Assembly (NCBI GenBank): GCA_027038275.1
Contig: JALVXC010000101.1
Location: 1-40,064 of the forward strand
Direction of reading: 5' to 3'
From: Campylobacteraceae bacterium
GTDB taxonomy: Bacteria > Campylobacterota > Campylobacteria > Campylobacterales > Sulfurovaceae
Length of the DNA stretch: 40,064 nt
Below are positions 30,464 through 38,362 of this stretch, in pieces. Numbering within the stretch: position 1 is the stretch's first letter; each line of letters begins with the position of its first letter. The notes under the pieces are model-generated. The model was not told the DNA's origin and made no database searches. It was given only the letters and a program-made list of their open reading frames with translations. The position numbers and the translations under genes were made by a program.

Positions 30464-31459
30464 ATGGCAAACATTTCATATAAAGATGCTGGTGTCGACA
30501 TTGACGCAGGAAACAACTTCGTAGAGGCGATTAAATCAGATGTAAAATCTACATTTGATTCAAACGTTATTGGGGGTATTGGTTCATTTGCAGGTGCTTA
30601 TGCACTTCCAGCAGGATACAAAGAGCCTGTACTCCTCTCTGCTACAGATGGGGTTGGAACTAAGCTTAAACTGGCAATCCAAAGTAATAAATTTGATACT
30701 GTTGGAATAGACCTTGTTGCAATGTGTGTCAATGACCTTATTTGTAACTTTGGAACACCCATGTTCTTCTTGGACTACTACGCAACAGGTTGTCTTGTGC
30801 CCAAAAATGCAAAAGATGTAGTTGCAGGAATTGCAGAGGGGTGTCGAAAAGCAGAGTGTTCCCTTGTCGGAGGAGAGACAGCAGAGATGCCAGGTATGTA
30901 CTCTAATGATGACTTTGACTTAGCAGGTTTTGCAGTAGGTATTGCAGAGAGAAGCCAAATGGATAGAGTCTCAAAAGTTAAAGAGGGGCAGGTTATCTTA
31001 GCACTTCCAAGTTCAGGTGTTCACTCAAACGGTTACTCTCTTGTAAGAAAACTCTTTTTTGATAAATTAGGTATGAGCTTAGATTCTGAATTTGAGGGAA
31101 AACCTCTTGTTGAGACACTTTTAGAACCAACGCGTATCTATGTAAAAGAGTTTAAAGAAAATCGAGATAAAATTGTAGCTCTTGCACATATTACAGGTGG
31201 TGGAATAGTTGAAAACCTACCTCGTGTACTTCCAAATGGGCTTAGAGCTCAAATCTCTAAAGATAGCATAAAGGTGCTTCCTATATTTAAATTTATGGCT
31301 GACTATATTGATGAAGATGAGATGTTTAGAACCTTTAATATGGGTGTAGGAATGATTTTAGTAGTTAATGGAGAAGATGTAGAGGCTATTTGTGCTAACA
31401 CAGATGCTTATGTTATTGGTGGTATGGTCAAAGGTGAAAAGGGTGTAGATTTAATTTAA
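30464..31459 (+). CDS. purM: Phosphoribosylformylglycinamidine cyclo-ligase PurM
   Basis: AIR synthetase uses ATP to close the imidazole ring of purines. The 331-aa protein has the dimer-forming N-terminus YKDAGVDIDAGN, GGIGSFAGAY, DGVGTKLK, MCVNDLICNFGTPMFFLDY, GGETAEMPGMY and HITGGGIVENLPR, all family motifs in order. TTAGGACAACTT precedes the ATG. It appears to be a single-gene unit ending at a weak hairpin; purB is some 7 kb away. Confidence 0.96.
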   Translation: MANISYKDAGVDIDAGNNFVEAIKSDVKSTFDSNVIGGIGSFAGAYALPAGYKEPVLLSATDGVGTKLKLAIQSNKFDTVGIDLVAMCVNDLICNFGTPMFFLDYYATGCLVPKNAKDVVAGIAEGCRKAECSLVGGETAEMPGMYSNDDFDLAGFAVGIAERSQMDRVSKVKEGQVILALPSSGVHSNGYSLVRKLFFDKLGMSLDSEFEGKPLVETLLEPTRIYVKEFKENRDKIVALAHITGGGIVENLPRVLPNGLRAQISKDSIKVLPIFKFMADYIDEDEMFRTFNMGVGMILVVNGEDVEAICANTDAYVIGGMVKGEKGVDLI

Positions 31460-31478
31460 TTTATATTAAATTTTTTTT
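31453..31478 (+). terminator. Weak terminator after purM
   Basis: AATTTAAT-TTAT-ATTAAATT (8 bp, all A/T) is followed by a T tract and includes the purM stop codon. The stem has no G/C pairs. Confidence 0.45.
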
Positions 31479-31510
31479 ATCTTTTTTATTGAAATAAACT
31501 ATTTTTTTGA

Positions 31511-31516
31511 TATAAT
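31511..31516 (+). promoter_or_regulatory. Promoter -10 box of a probably leaderless lysR gene
   Basis: TATAAT is followed by six bases and then the ATG at 31523; no ribosome binding site can fit. Confidence 0.6.
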
Positions 31517-31522
31517 TTTTAC

Positions 31523-32437
31523 ATGAAAGAGAAAAGAGATAAACTAACCCTACGTCAACTTGAGATATTTCTAAACGTCGTTAGAGAGGGTCACCTTACC
31601 AATGTAGCTAAAGCTATGGGGCTTAGTCAATCGGCTATCTCTATGGCAATTAAAGAATTAGAGAAAATCTTAGGTAATCCTCTTTTTGATAGAATTAATA
31701 AAAAGCTCATCTTAAATGAGATGGGTCGTGCTTTTGAAAAAGAGATTGCTCCTATTTTAAAGAAAATTAATGATATTGAGTATGAGTTTAAAAATACTAT
31801 CAACAAAGGTATGGTGCGTGTTGGTGCGAGTACCACTATTGTTGATTACTTAATGCCTCCTATTATCTGCTCATACATGAATACCTATCCAGAGATTAAG
31901 ATAGCACTTAAAGAGGGAAACACAAAAAAGATTGTTGAGCTTATAAAAGATGGTGAGCTTGATGTTGGGTTTATTGAAGGTATGGTAAATGACCCTGAAA
32001 TTATTAAAACCATTATTGGAGTTGATGAGTTAGTTGTTGTTACTACTGATGAATCATTAAAAGAGGAGTGTTTTATTGATACCATACAAGATAAAAAGTG
32101 GGTACTAAGAGAGGAGGGTTCTGGAACTCGTGATGTATTCTTAGACTATGTAAAAGACAAAGTAGACCACATAAATATCTTCTTAGAGCTTGGACATACC
32201 GAATCTATTAAGTCACTACTTATTAATCATCAATGTTTAACTTGTATCTCTAAAATAGCTGTTACACAAGAGCTACAAGAGAAGAAACTAATTCAAGTTC
32301 CTCTGCGTAACTTTGAGTGTAAACGTAACTTCTATATGATTTACCACAAAGACAAATACAAAAGTGAACTCTTTAATAAATTTATTATCTTTACTAAAAG
32401 TATGATAAGACAAATGATAGAGACTAGAGAAATATAA
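31523..32437 (+). CDS. LysR-family transcriptional regulator
   Basis: This 304-aa protein has an N-terminal winged helix-turn-helix (LRQLEIFLNVVREGHLTNVA, LSQSAISMAIKELEKILG, LFDR) and a LysR substrate-binding domain from about residue 90, with VGASTTIVDYLMPP and WVLREEGSGTRD. The latter is the CysB/CysL-like ligand pocket pattern. Effector and targets are not evident. LysR proteins often control a divergent gene, but the upstream neighbour here is purM in the same direction. The message is probably leaderless. Confidence 0.9.
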   Translation: MKEKRDKLTLRQLEIFLNVVREGHLTNVAKAMGLSQSAISMAIKELEKILGNPLFDRINKKLILNEMGRAFEKEIAPILKKINDIEYEFKNTINKGMVRVGASTTIVDYLMPPIICSYMNTYPEIKIALKEGNTKKIVELIKDGELDVGFIEGMVNDPEIIKTIIGVDELVVVTTDESLKEECFIDTIQDKKWVLREEGSGTRDVFLDYVKDKVDHINIFLELGHTESIKSLLINHQCLTCISKIAVTQELQEKKLIQVPLRNFECKRNFYMIYHKDKYKSELFNKFIIFTKSMIRQMIETREI

Positions 32438-32515
32438 AACTCATCAATTGTTGATTTATTGATTTTATTATTTTTAGCTATAGTTAAAAGATAAGAATAT
32501 TAGGAGCTTTTAGTT

Positions 32516-32941
32516 ATGTATGCTAGAATTTATAATAATAAGTTAGTTAGAGTCTATTCTAAAGAAGATTTAAATAACTCAGAAATTATTAGTAAACTTA
32601 AGGGACGAGAAGTTGCGGGATTTACTATTCGAGATAAGCATAATAATATTATATTTTACGATAAAGACAAGGTCTCAGCTAAAGAGTTACAGTTAATAAT
32701 TAGAAACTTAGATACAGCTACAATTGCAATTAAAATGAGTGAAGAAGAGGTAATTGACTATTTTTATATGATTGCAAAAATGCAACTTATGGAAAGAAAT
32801 AGAGAATCTTTTACAGAAGATGAACTATATGAGTGGATGAACTCAACTATTGACTCTGGAATTGTAAAGAGTAAAGTTTGGCTAGAGGCAAAGGATAGAG
32901 TTTATGAGAGACTATTAGATAGTGGATTTCATAAAATCTAA
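32516..32941 (+). CDS. 141-aa hypothetical protein
   Basis: This soluble alpha/beta protein (MYARIYNNKLVRVYSKEDL...) has an N-terminal beta-rich part with charged loops and a helical C-terminal half rich in acidic residues. AGGAGCTTTTAGTT precedes the ATG. It follows lysR by 78 bases on the same strand and its last 27 bases overlap the 3' end of mobA on the other strand. No family recognised; co-regulation with lysR is possible. Confidence 0.7.
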   Translation: MYARIYNNKLVRVYSKEDLNNSEIISKLKGREVAGFTIRDKHNNIIFYDKDKVSAKELQLIIRNLDTATIAIKMSEEEVIDYFYMIAKMQLMERNRESFTEDELYEWMNSTIDSGIVKSKVWLEAKDRVYERLLDSGFHKI

Positions 32942-33502
32942 CTTTTTAGCCTTCTCGTATTCATATGGATAGTTTAGGTTCATAAATGCAAACTTATCTT
33001 CTATTTTAACTCTTTTTACATTTAAGTTTTCAAAAAGTGAGTGCAATCTGTGTCTATTTGCCTCTAAAGCCCTTTTTGCCTCAACAAGACAACTTCTATG
33101 ATAAATAGCACACAGTGGCTCTAAGCCATTGTTAGACTCTGCTACAACTACATCTACAGAACAGTTGTTCTTATATAGAGTATCAATAATCATCTCATTT
33201 ACAAAAGGGGTATCAACACTTAAAAGAAAAATCTCCTCTAACTTCTCTAGCTCCTCAAATATAGATACTAAAGCGACCAAAGGTGAAGAGTCTTTGTATC
33301 TATCTTCTATTACTTCTACATTAAAATCAAACTTATTATATTTAGATGATATATAGACTTTTGAGAAAATTTTAGAGAGTCGTCTATATTGAAACTCTGC
33401 CAAGGAGTTAACCTCTCCAAAAGGTAGAAGAGCTTTATCTTGTTGCATACGAGAGCTTTTTCCTCCTGCTAATATAACAGCTATAGAGTCAGAAGGTATC
33501 AT
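32915..33502 (-). CDS. mobA: Molybdenum cofactor guanylyltransferase MobA
   Basis: It attaches GMP to molybdopterin to form the bis-MGD cofactor used by nitrate, formate and other molybdo-oxidoreductases. The roughly 195-aa protein has AVILAGGKSSRMQQDKALLP (nucleotide-binding signature), the metal-binding DTPF motif, and NLNYPYEYEKA near the C-terminus. The ATG at 33502 overlaps the dacB stop (ATGA), which favours this start over one 6 codons earlier. It is coupled to dacB in a two-gene unit. Confidence 0.9.
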   Translation of the reverse strand: MIPSDSIAVILAGGKSSRMQQDKALLPFGEVNSLAEFQYRRLSKIFSKVYISSKYNKFDFNVEVIEDRYKDSSPLVALVSIFEELEKLEEIFLLSVDTPFVNEMIIDTLYKNNCSVDVVVAESNNGLEPLCAIYHRSCLVEAKRALEANRHRLHSLFENLNVKRVKIEDKFAFMNLNYPYEYEKAKKLDFMKSTI

Positions 33503-34920
33503 TGTGTATCTGCTACCCACTCAATAACTCTGTTAGCTAGTTTTGCACCATAAGAGTGAGCATATCGGTCATTTACAAGAACAACAACCACATATCGTTG
33601 TCCAGAAGCCCCCTCAACATACCCTGCAATATTCTTAACTCCCTTAATAGTTCCTGTCTTCATCCATGCTCTACCAAAAACAGTTGAGTATTTGAAACGG
33701 TTATGAATAGTTCCATCAATCCCTGCGATAGAGAGTGTATTCATCCAACGTTCTCCATAGTGTTTGTATGCATGGTTTAGTAGATTAGCTAGAGATTTAG
33801 CTGTTATTCTTGCAGAGCGTGAGAGTCCTGAACCATTCTCAATACGAGTACCTTTTTCTAAAATGTGGTATCTTCCTAGTGTTTTCTCCACAGCTTTTCT
33901 ACTTTTGTAAAGAGTACTTGGAGGGGAAAAAGAGGTTGCTCCTAGTGTTAAGAAGAGTTGACGTGCCATTAAATTATCTGACCTTTTAGTAATAGTCGAA
34001 ATAACTCTCTCTAATGGTTCAGAGTAGTGAGAGAAGAGATATTTTGCTTTTTTTGGTACTCTTCTTAACTTTAATGTACCTGTTACTTTAATTCCACTCT
34101 CTAAAAGCTTTTCTTTTAATGCATAGTAGAATGCTCTATGAGGCATTGAGATAACTTTACATATCTTTCTAGTACCACAATTTCTAGATAGTTTACCTGA
34201 CAAAAAGATTGTTGAGCGAGAAGAGGAGTTTGTCTTAATGCTAACTCTTGGCCATGAACGTCCTCTTCGACAAGAACCACCCACTATACGTAGTTTATTG
34301 ACAATTTTATAACTCCCATCAGGTACATCTTTTACAATTTTAGCACGTTTTGAGTGAGGAGTAATACAGAATGTACTTTTTCTCTTATTGAACATCATTG
34401 CATCTGGCATAGCGTTGTATGGACTATATTTGTTTTTATCGAAACCTGAATTGTTTCGAGATGAGACCTTAAATAGAGTTCTGTCAATGATAATATTTCC
34501 TTGGATTTTACGAATTCCTCTTGCTCTCACTTGTGATACAATATCATACAAATCTTTTGTAGAGAGTGTAGAGTCACCAGAAGCTTTTACATAAAAGTCA
34601 CCTCTTAAAATACCATTTCTTATCTTTCCTGTATAGTAAAACTTAGTCTCCCAACGATAGTTAAAACCTAAATTTAAAAGAGCAGAGTATGTAGTTAAGA
34701 GTTTTATAACAGAAGCAGGTTTGCGAACTACATGACTTCTCCATGATGCAATAGGATAGTTTGAATCTACATCTTGTATATAGATACTATAGTTATACTT
34801 ATTTATAGGAATAGTAGAGATTTCCTGTGCTAAATCATCAGGTATAGTAATAGCAAAACTAATGCCACTTATAAATATAAAAATAATAAAAAATATTTTT
34901 TTAATTAACCCCATTTCCAT
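33499..34920 (-). CDS. dacB: D-alanyl-D-alanine carboxypeptidase/endopeptidase, PBP4 (S13) family
   Basis: This periplasmic enzyme trims or cleaves peptidoglycan cross-links. The 473-aa protein has an N-terminal signal or anchor (residues 7-23) and the serine penicillin-binding motifs SVIK (S70 to K73), SGLSR (an S-x-x variant of the SxN region) and KTGTIKG toward the C-terminus. The insertion between them (about 130-290) is typical of S13 enzymes. AAGG lies upstream of the first ATG. The stop overlaps the mobA start. Confidence 0.9.
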   Translation of the reverse strand: MEMGLIKKIFFIIFIFISGISFAITIPDDLAQEISTIPINKYNYSIYIQDVDSNYPIASWRSHVVRKPASVIKLLTTYSALLNLGFNYRWETKFYYTGKIRNGILRGDFYVKASGDSTLSTKDLYDIVSQVRARGIRKIQGNIIIDRTLFKVSSRNNSGFDKNKYSPYNAMPDAMMFNKRKSTFCITPHSKRAKIVKDVPDGSYKIVNKLRIVGGSCRRGRSWPRVSIKTNSSSRSTIFLSGKLSRNCGTRKICKVISMPHRAFYYALKEKLLESGIKVTGTLKLRRVPKKAKYLFSHYSEPLERVISTITKRSDNLMARQLFLTLGATSFSPPSTLYKSRKAVEKTLGRYHILEKGTRIENGSGLSRSARITAKSLANLLNHAYKHYGERWMNTLSIAGIDGTIHNRFKYSTVFGRAWMKTGTIKGVKNIAGYVEGASGQRYVVVVLVNDRYAHSYGAKLANRVIEWVADTQ

Positions 34921-34991
34921 AACCTTAATAAATCTTTTTTATGATAATAGTCTAAAAGGCTTTAAAACATAATAAACAACAGAAAATTTCT

Positions 34992-35336
34992 TTAACAGAC
35001 TAACCAATTTTCCATTTTAAACACATCTTGTGTGCAAGGCATACCTTTCCAACCAGAGGTATCAAGGTACATTATCTTTCCACCAAAGTACCCAACAACA
35101 TACATCTCTTTATATATAGGAAACATTCCCCCTGAAAACATAGCAAAGATATCCTCATAAGAGCTAGGGTGTTCATAATGCTCCAAATCTAAAGAGTGAA
35201 GAGCAATTAAGGCATAGTGTAACATCTCATTTTTCATCATGGAGCTACTTAATACATAGTATGATGGATACAAAACAATAGGCTCATTATCTAGGAGTTC
35301 AGAGATGTAAAGTCGTTCTTTTTTCTTATTGTACAT
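34992..35336 (-). CDS. 114-aa hypothetical protein
   Basis: A soluble protein with aromatic-rich strands (VLYPSYYVLS, PIYKEMYVVGYFGGKIMYLD) and two Cys near the end. No signal, membrane segment or family is recognised. The ATG at 35336 lies six bases after a TATAAT box on the same strand, so the message is probably leaderless. It sits upstream of dacB with a 71-base gap, so it may be its own unit. Confidence 0.65.
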   Translation of the reverse strand: MYNKKKERLYISELLDNEPIVLYPSYYVLSSSMMKNEMLHYALIALHSLDLEHYEHPSSYEDIFAMFSGGMFPIYKEMYVVGYFGGKIMYLDTSGWKGMPCTQDVFKMENWLVC

Positions 35337-35342
35337 TTTGAA

Positions 35343-35348
35343 ATTATA
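35343..35348 (-). promoter_or_regulatory. Promoter -10 box of a probably leaderless gene
   Basis: TATAAT on the minus strand, six bases before the ATG at 35336. Confidence 0.5.
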
Positions 35349-35435
35349 GGGGTTTTTGTTTAATATATAGTTATTCTCATAATTGAGAATCCATAAATTA
35401 GGTGACTTAAGTTTGTATATTTAAAAGATATTAGA

Positions 35436-35441
35436 TATAAT
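35436..35441 (+). promoter_or_regulatory. Promoter -10 box of the 175-aa membrane protein gene
   Basis: TATAAT lies 27 bases before the ATG at 35469, divergent from the 114-aa gene. Confidence 0.5.
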
Positions 35442-35468
35442 GCAACAAAAATAAATAAGGATAAATAT

Positions 35469-35996
35469 ATGTTAACACTATATTCACAAAATTCATCTTT
35501 TAAAAAGAAGTTGACTGTTGTGGTTGTTTGGTTGATTGCCATGGCTTTTTCTATGTTGTATTTTCAGTTTTTTAATTATACAAAACTCTCTTTTCTCTAT
35601 AAGCTTGTACCACTTATTTTAGGACTTTTTGTTATTGCAGGTATTTTACTGAGGTGTAAAATTGCACGAGGATTTACCTTGATAGCTCTCTATTTTATAG
35701 CACTCTTTCCTCTTATTTTTTATACTTTAGTCATGCATCTCTTTCCCAATGTAACAATGCCTAATTTCTTCATATTTTCATTAAATGACTTAACTCTCTT
35801 TTCTCATATTGAACTATTAGTAAACTATAGTGTATGGGCATTACTATTTTTAGTTCCTATCTATTTTCTTTCAAATGATGCTGCAATAGATATTTTTTAT
35901 ATAGAATCTAATCCTAAAGAGCATATATTATATGCAGGTATAGCTATACTTTTTATTATTTTATATGGTTATTATTTAAATTTTGGTGGGCATTAA
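35469..35996 (+). CDS. 175-aa polytopic membrane protein
   Basis: Five hydrophobic segments (about residues 14-34, 43-63, 67-90, 118-138, 154-170) with short loops; no conserved motif that I recognise. ATAAGGATAAAT before the ATG is a good ribosome binding site. Downstream, in the same reading frame after two stop codons, lies a further protein-like stretch (36006-36152). Function unknown. Confidence 0.75.
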   Translation: MLTLYSQNSSFKKKLTVVVVWLIAMAFSMLYFQFFNYTKLSFLYKLVPLILGLFVIAGILLRCKIARGFTLIALYFIALFPLIFYTLVMHLFPNVTMPNFFIFSLNDLTLFSHIELLVNYSVWALLFLVPIYFLSNDAAIDIFYIESNPKEHILYAGIAILFIILYGYYLNFGGH

Positions 35997-35999
35997 GAT

Positions 36000-36152
36000 A
36001 TGTAGTTTAAAAATAGCTTTTACTATGACTTTCTTATAGTCAGTGAGAAGAAAAAAAATTATGAAATAAAAGCTATCTATTATGAGAGTTATCAACAATT
36101 AAAGATTTGGGAAGGAAAAACATGTGAAATACTAACTCTCATGCCCAAATTA
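36000..36152 (+). pseudogene. Possible broken small gene with strong inverted repeats
   Basis: ATG at 36000 is followed at once by TAG. The same frame is then open for 48 codons to TAG at 36150-36152 and reads like protein (FYYDFLIVSEKKNYEIKA, YQQLKIWEGKTCEILTLMPK). No other start codon opens it. The same DNA contains ATAGCTTTTA/TAAAAGCTAT (36013-36022, 36067-36076), and two interleaved pairs, ATGAGAGTT/AACTCTCAT (36082-36090, 36134-36142) and ATTTGGG/CCCAAAT (36105-36111, 36144-36150), that could form a pseudoknotted RNA. Relic gene or structured RNA cannot be separated here. Confidence 0.4.
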
Positions 36153-36216
36153 TAGGCTTTAGTTGTGTTTTAATTGTGAATATTTTAAGCTTGATTAAAT
36201 TTTTTTAAAAAAACTA

Positions 36217-37440
36217 CTATTTCTCATGAATTTTTACAAAATGTCTACCTAGTTTAAGTATGGTTTCCGTCTTTTTATTTGATAGTAGTGTTAATTTAAT
36301 AGTATTTTTATCTATAAAGTCAATATCATAATTTGAAGGGTAACCAAGACTGCCAAGTAAATTCTCTTTTGAAGTTGGAGGGAAGTATAAGATGCAAGAC
36401 TCTCCTTTATTTAATGAAAAACTATTATTGTTTTGAGTTACATGATAAAGAGGTATATTAAATCTTCTAGTTTGAAAGCTCCATTTCCTTTCAATAAGTT
36501 TTTTATCGACAATAGCTCTAAACTTAACAAAATAGCGTTGATTCCAAGCCAATCTTTTTAAAGGAAAGAGAACAAAGTCCATATTGGTTAGACGTTTGTT
36601 AGGGTCACTTTTAGCGTCTAGTATGGTTGTGTCTGTTATCTCAATTCCATTTTGGTTAAAAAGTTGAAAACTTAGTAGCTTAGCCTTTTTATATATAGCA
36701 TGGTTAAAAAAGATACTAATAGGATATCCACTTACCTTATGGTTTGGTAGAGGGTCTGGTAGTTCATCAAAAAAGGCAGGTGGAATATCTCTCTGTTTAT
36801 CATAAGGATAGATAACTATTTTATTATTTCTCTTTTTATTATTATCAATAGCTTTTGTTAGTTGTTTTTGAGTAATAGTCTCTTGTTTGTATAGTTTTTC
36901 TAATGCTTTTGCACTCATATCATAAACAAATGCTGTATGGCTAGGCTGAATTTTGTTTTGACTCACTCCAATACCAATAATATCAGAACGGAAATCTAAA
37001 AATGCCATACGGTGGTAGATTGCAGCAAAGAGACCATCTATTGACTCTTTATAGTTTTTATTGTTTGCAGAGACATTCTCTATGACTTGTGGAGCAGAAA
37101 AACCAACCTCTTGAATACGGTCAGAGGCGTAAACCCCTGTAAAATCTCTAAAGCTTTTTTCCTCTTTATGCCCATAGGTTAAGTGGTTAGTAAGGTAGTT
37201 AGCATGGTTTTGTGATGCTTTTGTCAAAATTTTATGTGATTTGAATGGAATAAGTCCTGCTTTGGTACGAAGTCTATTTAGGTATTTAAGTGCATTTAAC
37301 TCTTCTTGTTCTATATTTAAAGGTGAAAACTCTTTGACTATAATATGTGATGAAGGTAGAGGCTCTGCCGACAAGAAATAGAGATATATAGCAAATAGAG
37401 TAAGTATACCCATTATAAAAGTGTGTAAAGTATTTTTCAT
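36217..37440 (-). CDS. CAP-domain (SCP/PR1-like) exported protein
   Basis: This 407-aa protein has an N-terminal signal anchor (residues 6-23). A CAP domain lies at about 47-175, with NRLRTKAGLIPF, NHANYLTNHLTYGHKE (family His and Glu), VIENVS and AAIYHRM. A beta-rich C-terminal part of about 200 residues follows, possibly Ig/SbsA-like around 210-330. Bacterial CAP proteins are secreted and mostly of unknown function. It is divergent from tetR. Confidence 0.85.
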   Translation of the reverse strand: MKNTLHTFIMGILTLFAIYLYFLSAEPLPSSHIIVKEFSPLNIEQEELNALKYLNRLRTKAGLIPFKSHKILTKASQNHANYLTNHLTYGHKEEKSFRDFTGVYASDRIQEVGFSAPQVIENVSANNKNYKESIDGLFAAIYHRMAFLDFRSDIIGIGVSQNKIQPSHTAFVYDMSAKALEKLYKQETITQKQLTKAIDNNKKRNNKIVIYPYDKQRDIPPAFFDELPDPLPNHKVSGYPISIFFNHAIYKKAKLLSFQLFNQNGIEITDTTILDAKSDPNKRLTNMDFVLFPLKRLAWNQRYFVKFRAIVDKKLIERKWSFQTRRFNIPLYHVTQNNNSFSLNKGESCILYFPPTSKENLLGSLGYPSNYDIDFIDKNTIKLTLLSNKKTETILKLGRHFVKIHEK

Positions 37441-37561
37441 CTCTTTTCCTTATAAGCAAAATGCAGTATTATTTTTCCCCATCACCATTATAACAATAAA
37501 AAATAAAATTTAACTATAATAATCAATAAAAAAATAAAATTTTAATTTACTATATAAAATA

Positions 37562-37590
37562 TTGACAAAATAGGCTATTTATATTATACT
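37562..37590 (+). promoter_or_regulatory. Consensus sigma70 promoter of tetR-aarF
   Basis: TTGACA (37562-37567), a 17-base spacer and TATACT (37585-37590) form the best full promoter in the window. TetR autoregulation at this site is plausible. Confidence 0.7.
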
Positions 37591-37621
37591 AAGTTAAATA
37601 TTTAAAATTATGGAGCTATTC

Positions 37622-38362
37622 ATGAAAGTATCACAATCAGCAAAAGAGAAGACAAAAGCAAAAATTCTTGAAGAGGCTGTTAATCTTATTATAGAAAAGG
37701 GGTTTAAGTCAGCTTCAATGAGAGAGATGGCTAAAAATGCAGGGGTATCAAATCCAACTATCTATAACTACTTTCCTACTAAAGAGAAGATTGTCTATGC
37801 TTATGTAGAGCAAAAACATAAAGAGACGGCAGAGATTCTACAAAACATAGAAGATTTTCACACCTATACACTTCGTGAACAGCTACAGACACTCATTGAG
37901 ACAGAGTTAGAGCTATATTTGGAAGATAGAGAGTTTATTATTCAAATTTCAGATATGGTTTTTCGTTCAGGTGGCTTAAAACTAGACTCTCTCTATGACT
38001 CAAATGCTCTCTTTAGAGATATGGTTGCCGATATATTAAGCATTGCCATAGAGGCAGGAGAGATTCCTAACCCACCTTTTGAGGAGTATCTACCACGTCT
38101 TTTTTGGGACTATTACATAATGGTAGTTGCCTATTGGGTCAAAGATGACTCTGAGATGTTTGCTAACACTACACAGTTTATTGACCACTCTTTAGGGGTT
38201 ATTGAGGCGTTATTACACTCAAATATCTTAAACAGAGCAAACGACTTGGGAATGTTTCTCTTTAAAACACACTTTCTCTCTGCCCTAGAGAGATTTAGTG
38301 TAAAAAAGAGTGGCTTTAGTAAGATAAAACGAAAGTTTGGGGAGGTGCTAAATGACAAATAA
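37622..38362 (+). CDS. TetR/AcrR-family regulator
   Basis: A 246-aa protein with an N-terminal helix-turn-helix (ILEEAVNLIIEKGFKSASMR, AGVSNPTIYNYFPTKEKIVY) and a helical ligand domain ending in a basic tail. The ATG at 37622 is preferred to 37610: the GGAGC just after the earlier ATG is the ribosome binding site of the later one. It overlaps the AarF kinase gene by 11 bases, so the pair is an operon and the regulator probably controls itself and the kinase. Its ligand is unknown. Confidence 0.88.
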   Translation: MKVSQSAKEKTKAKILEEAVNLIIEKGFKSASMREMAKNAGVSNPTIYNYFPTKEKIVYAYVEQKHKETAEILQNIEDFHTYTLREQLQTLIETELELYLEDREFIIQISDMVFRSGGLKLDSLYDSNALFRDMVADILSIAIEAGEIPNPPFEEYLPRLFWDYYIMVVAYWVKDDSEMFANTTQFIDHSLGVIEALLHSNILNRANDLGMFLFKTHFLSALERFSVKKSGFSKIKRKFGEVLNDK

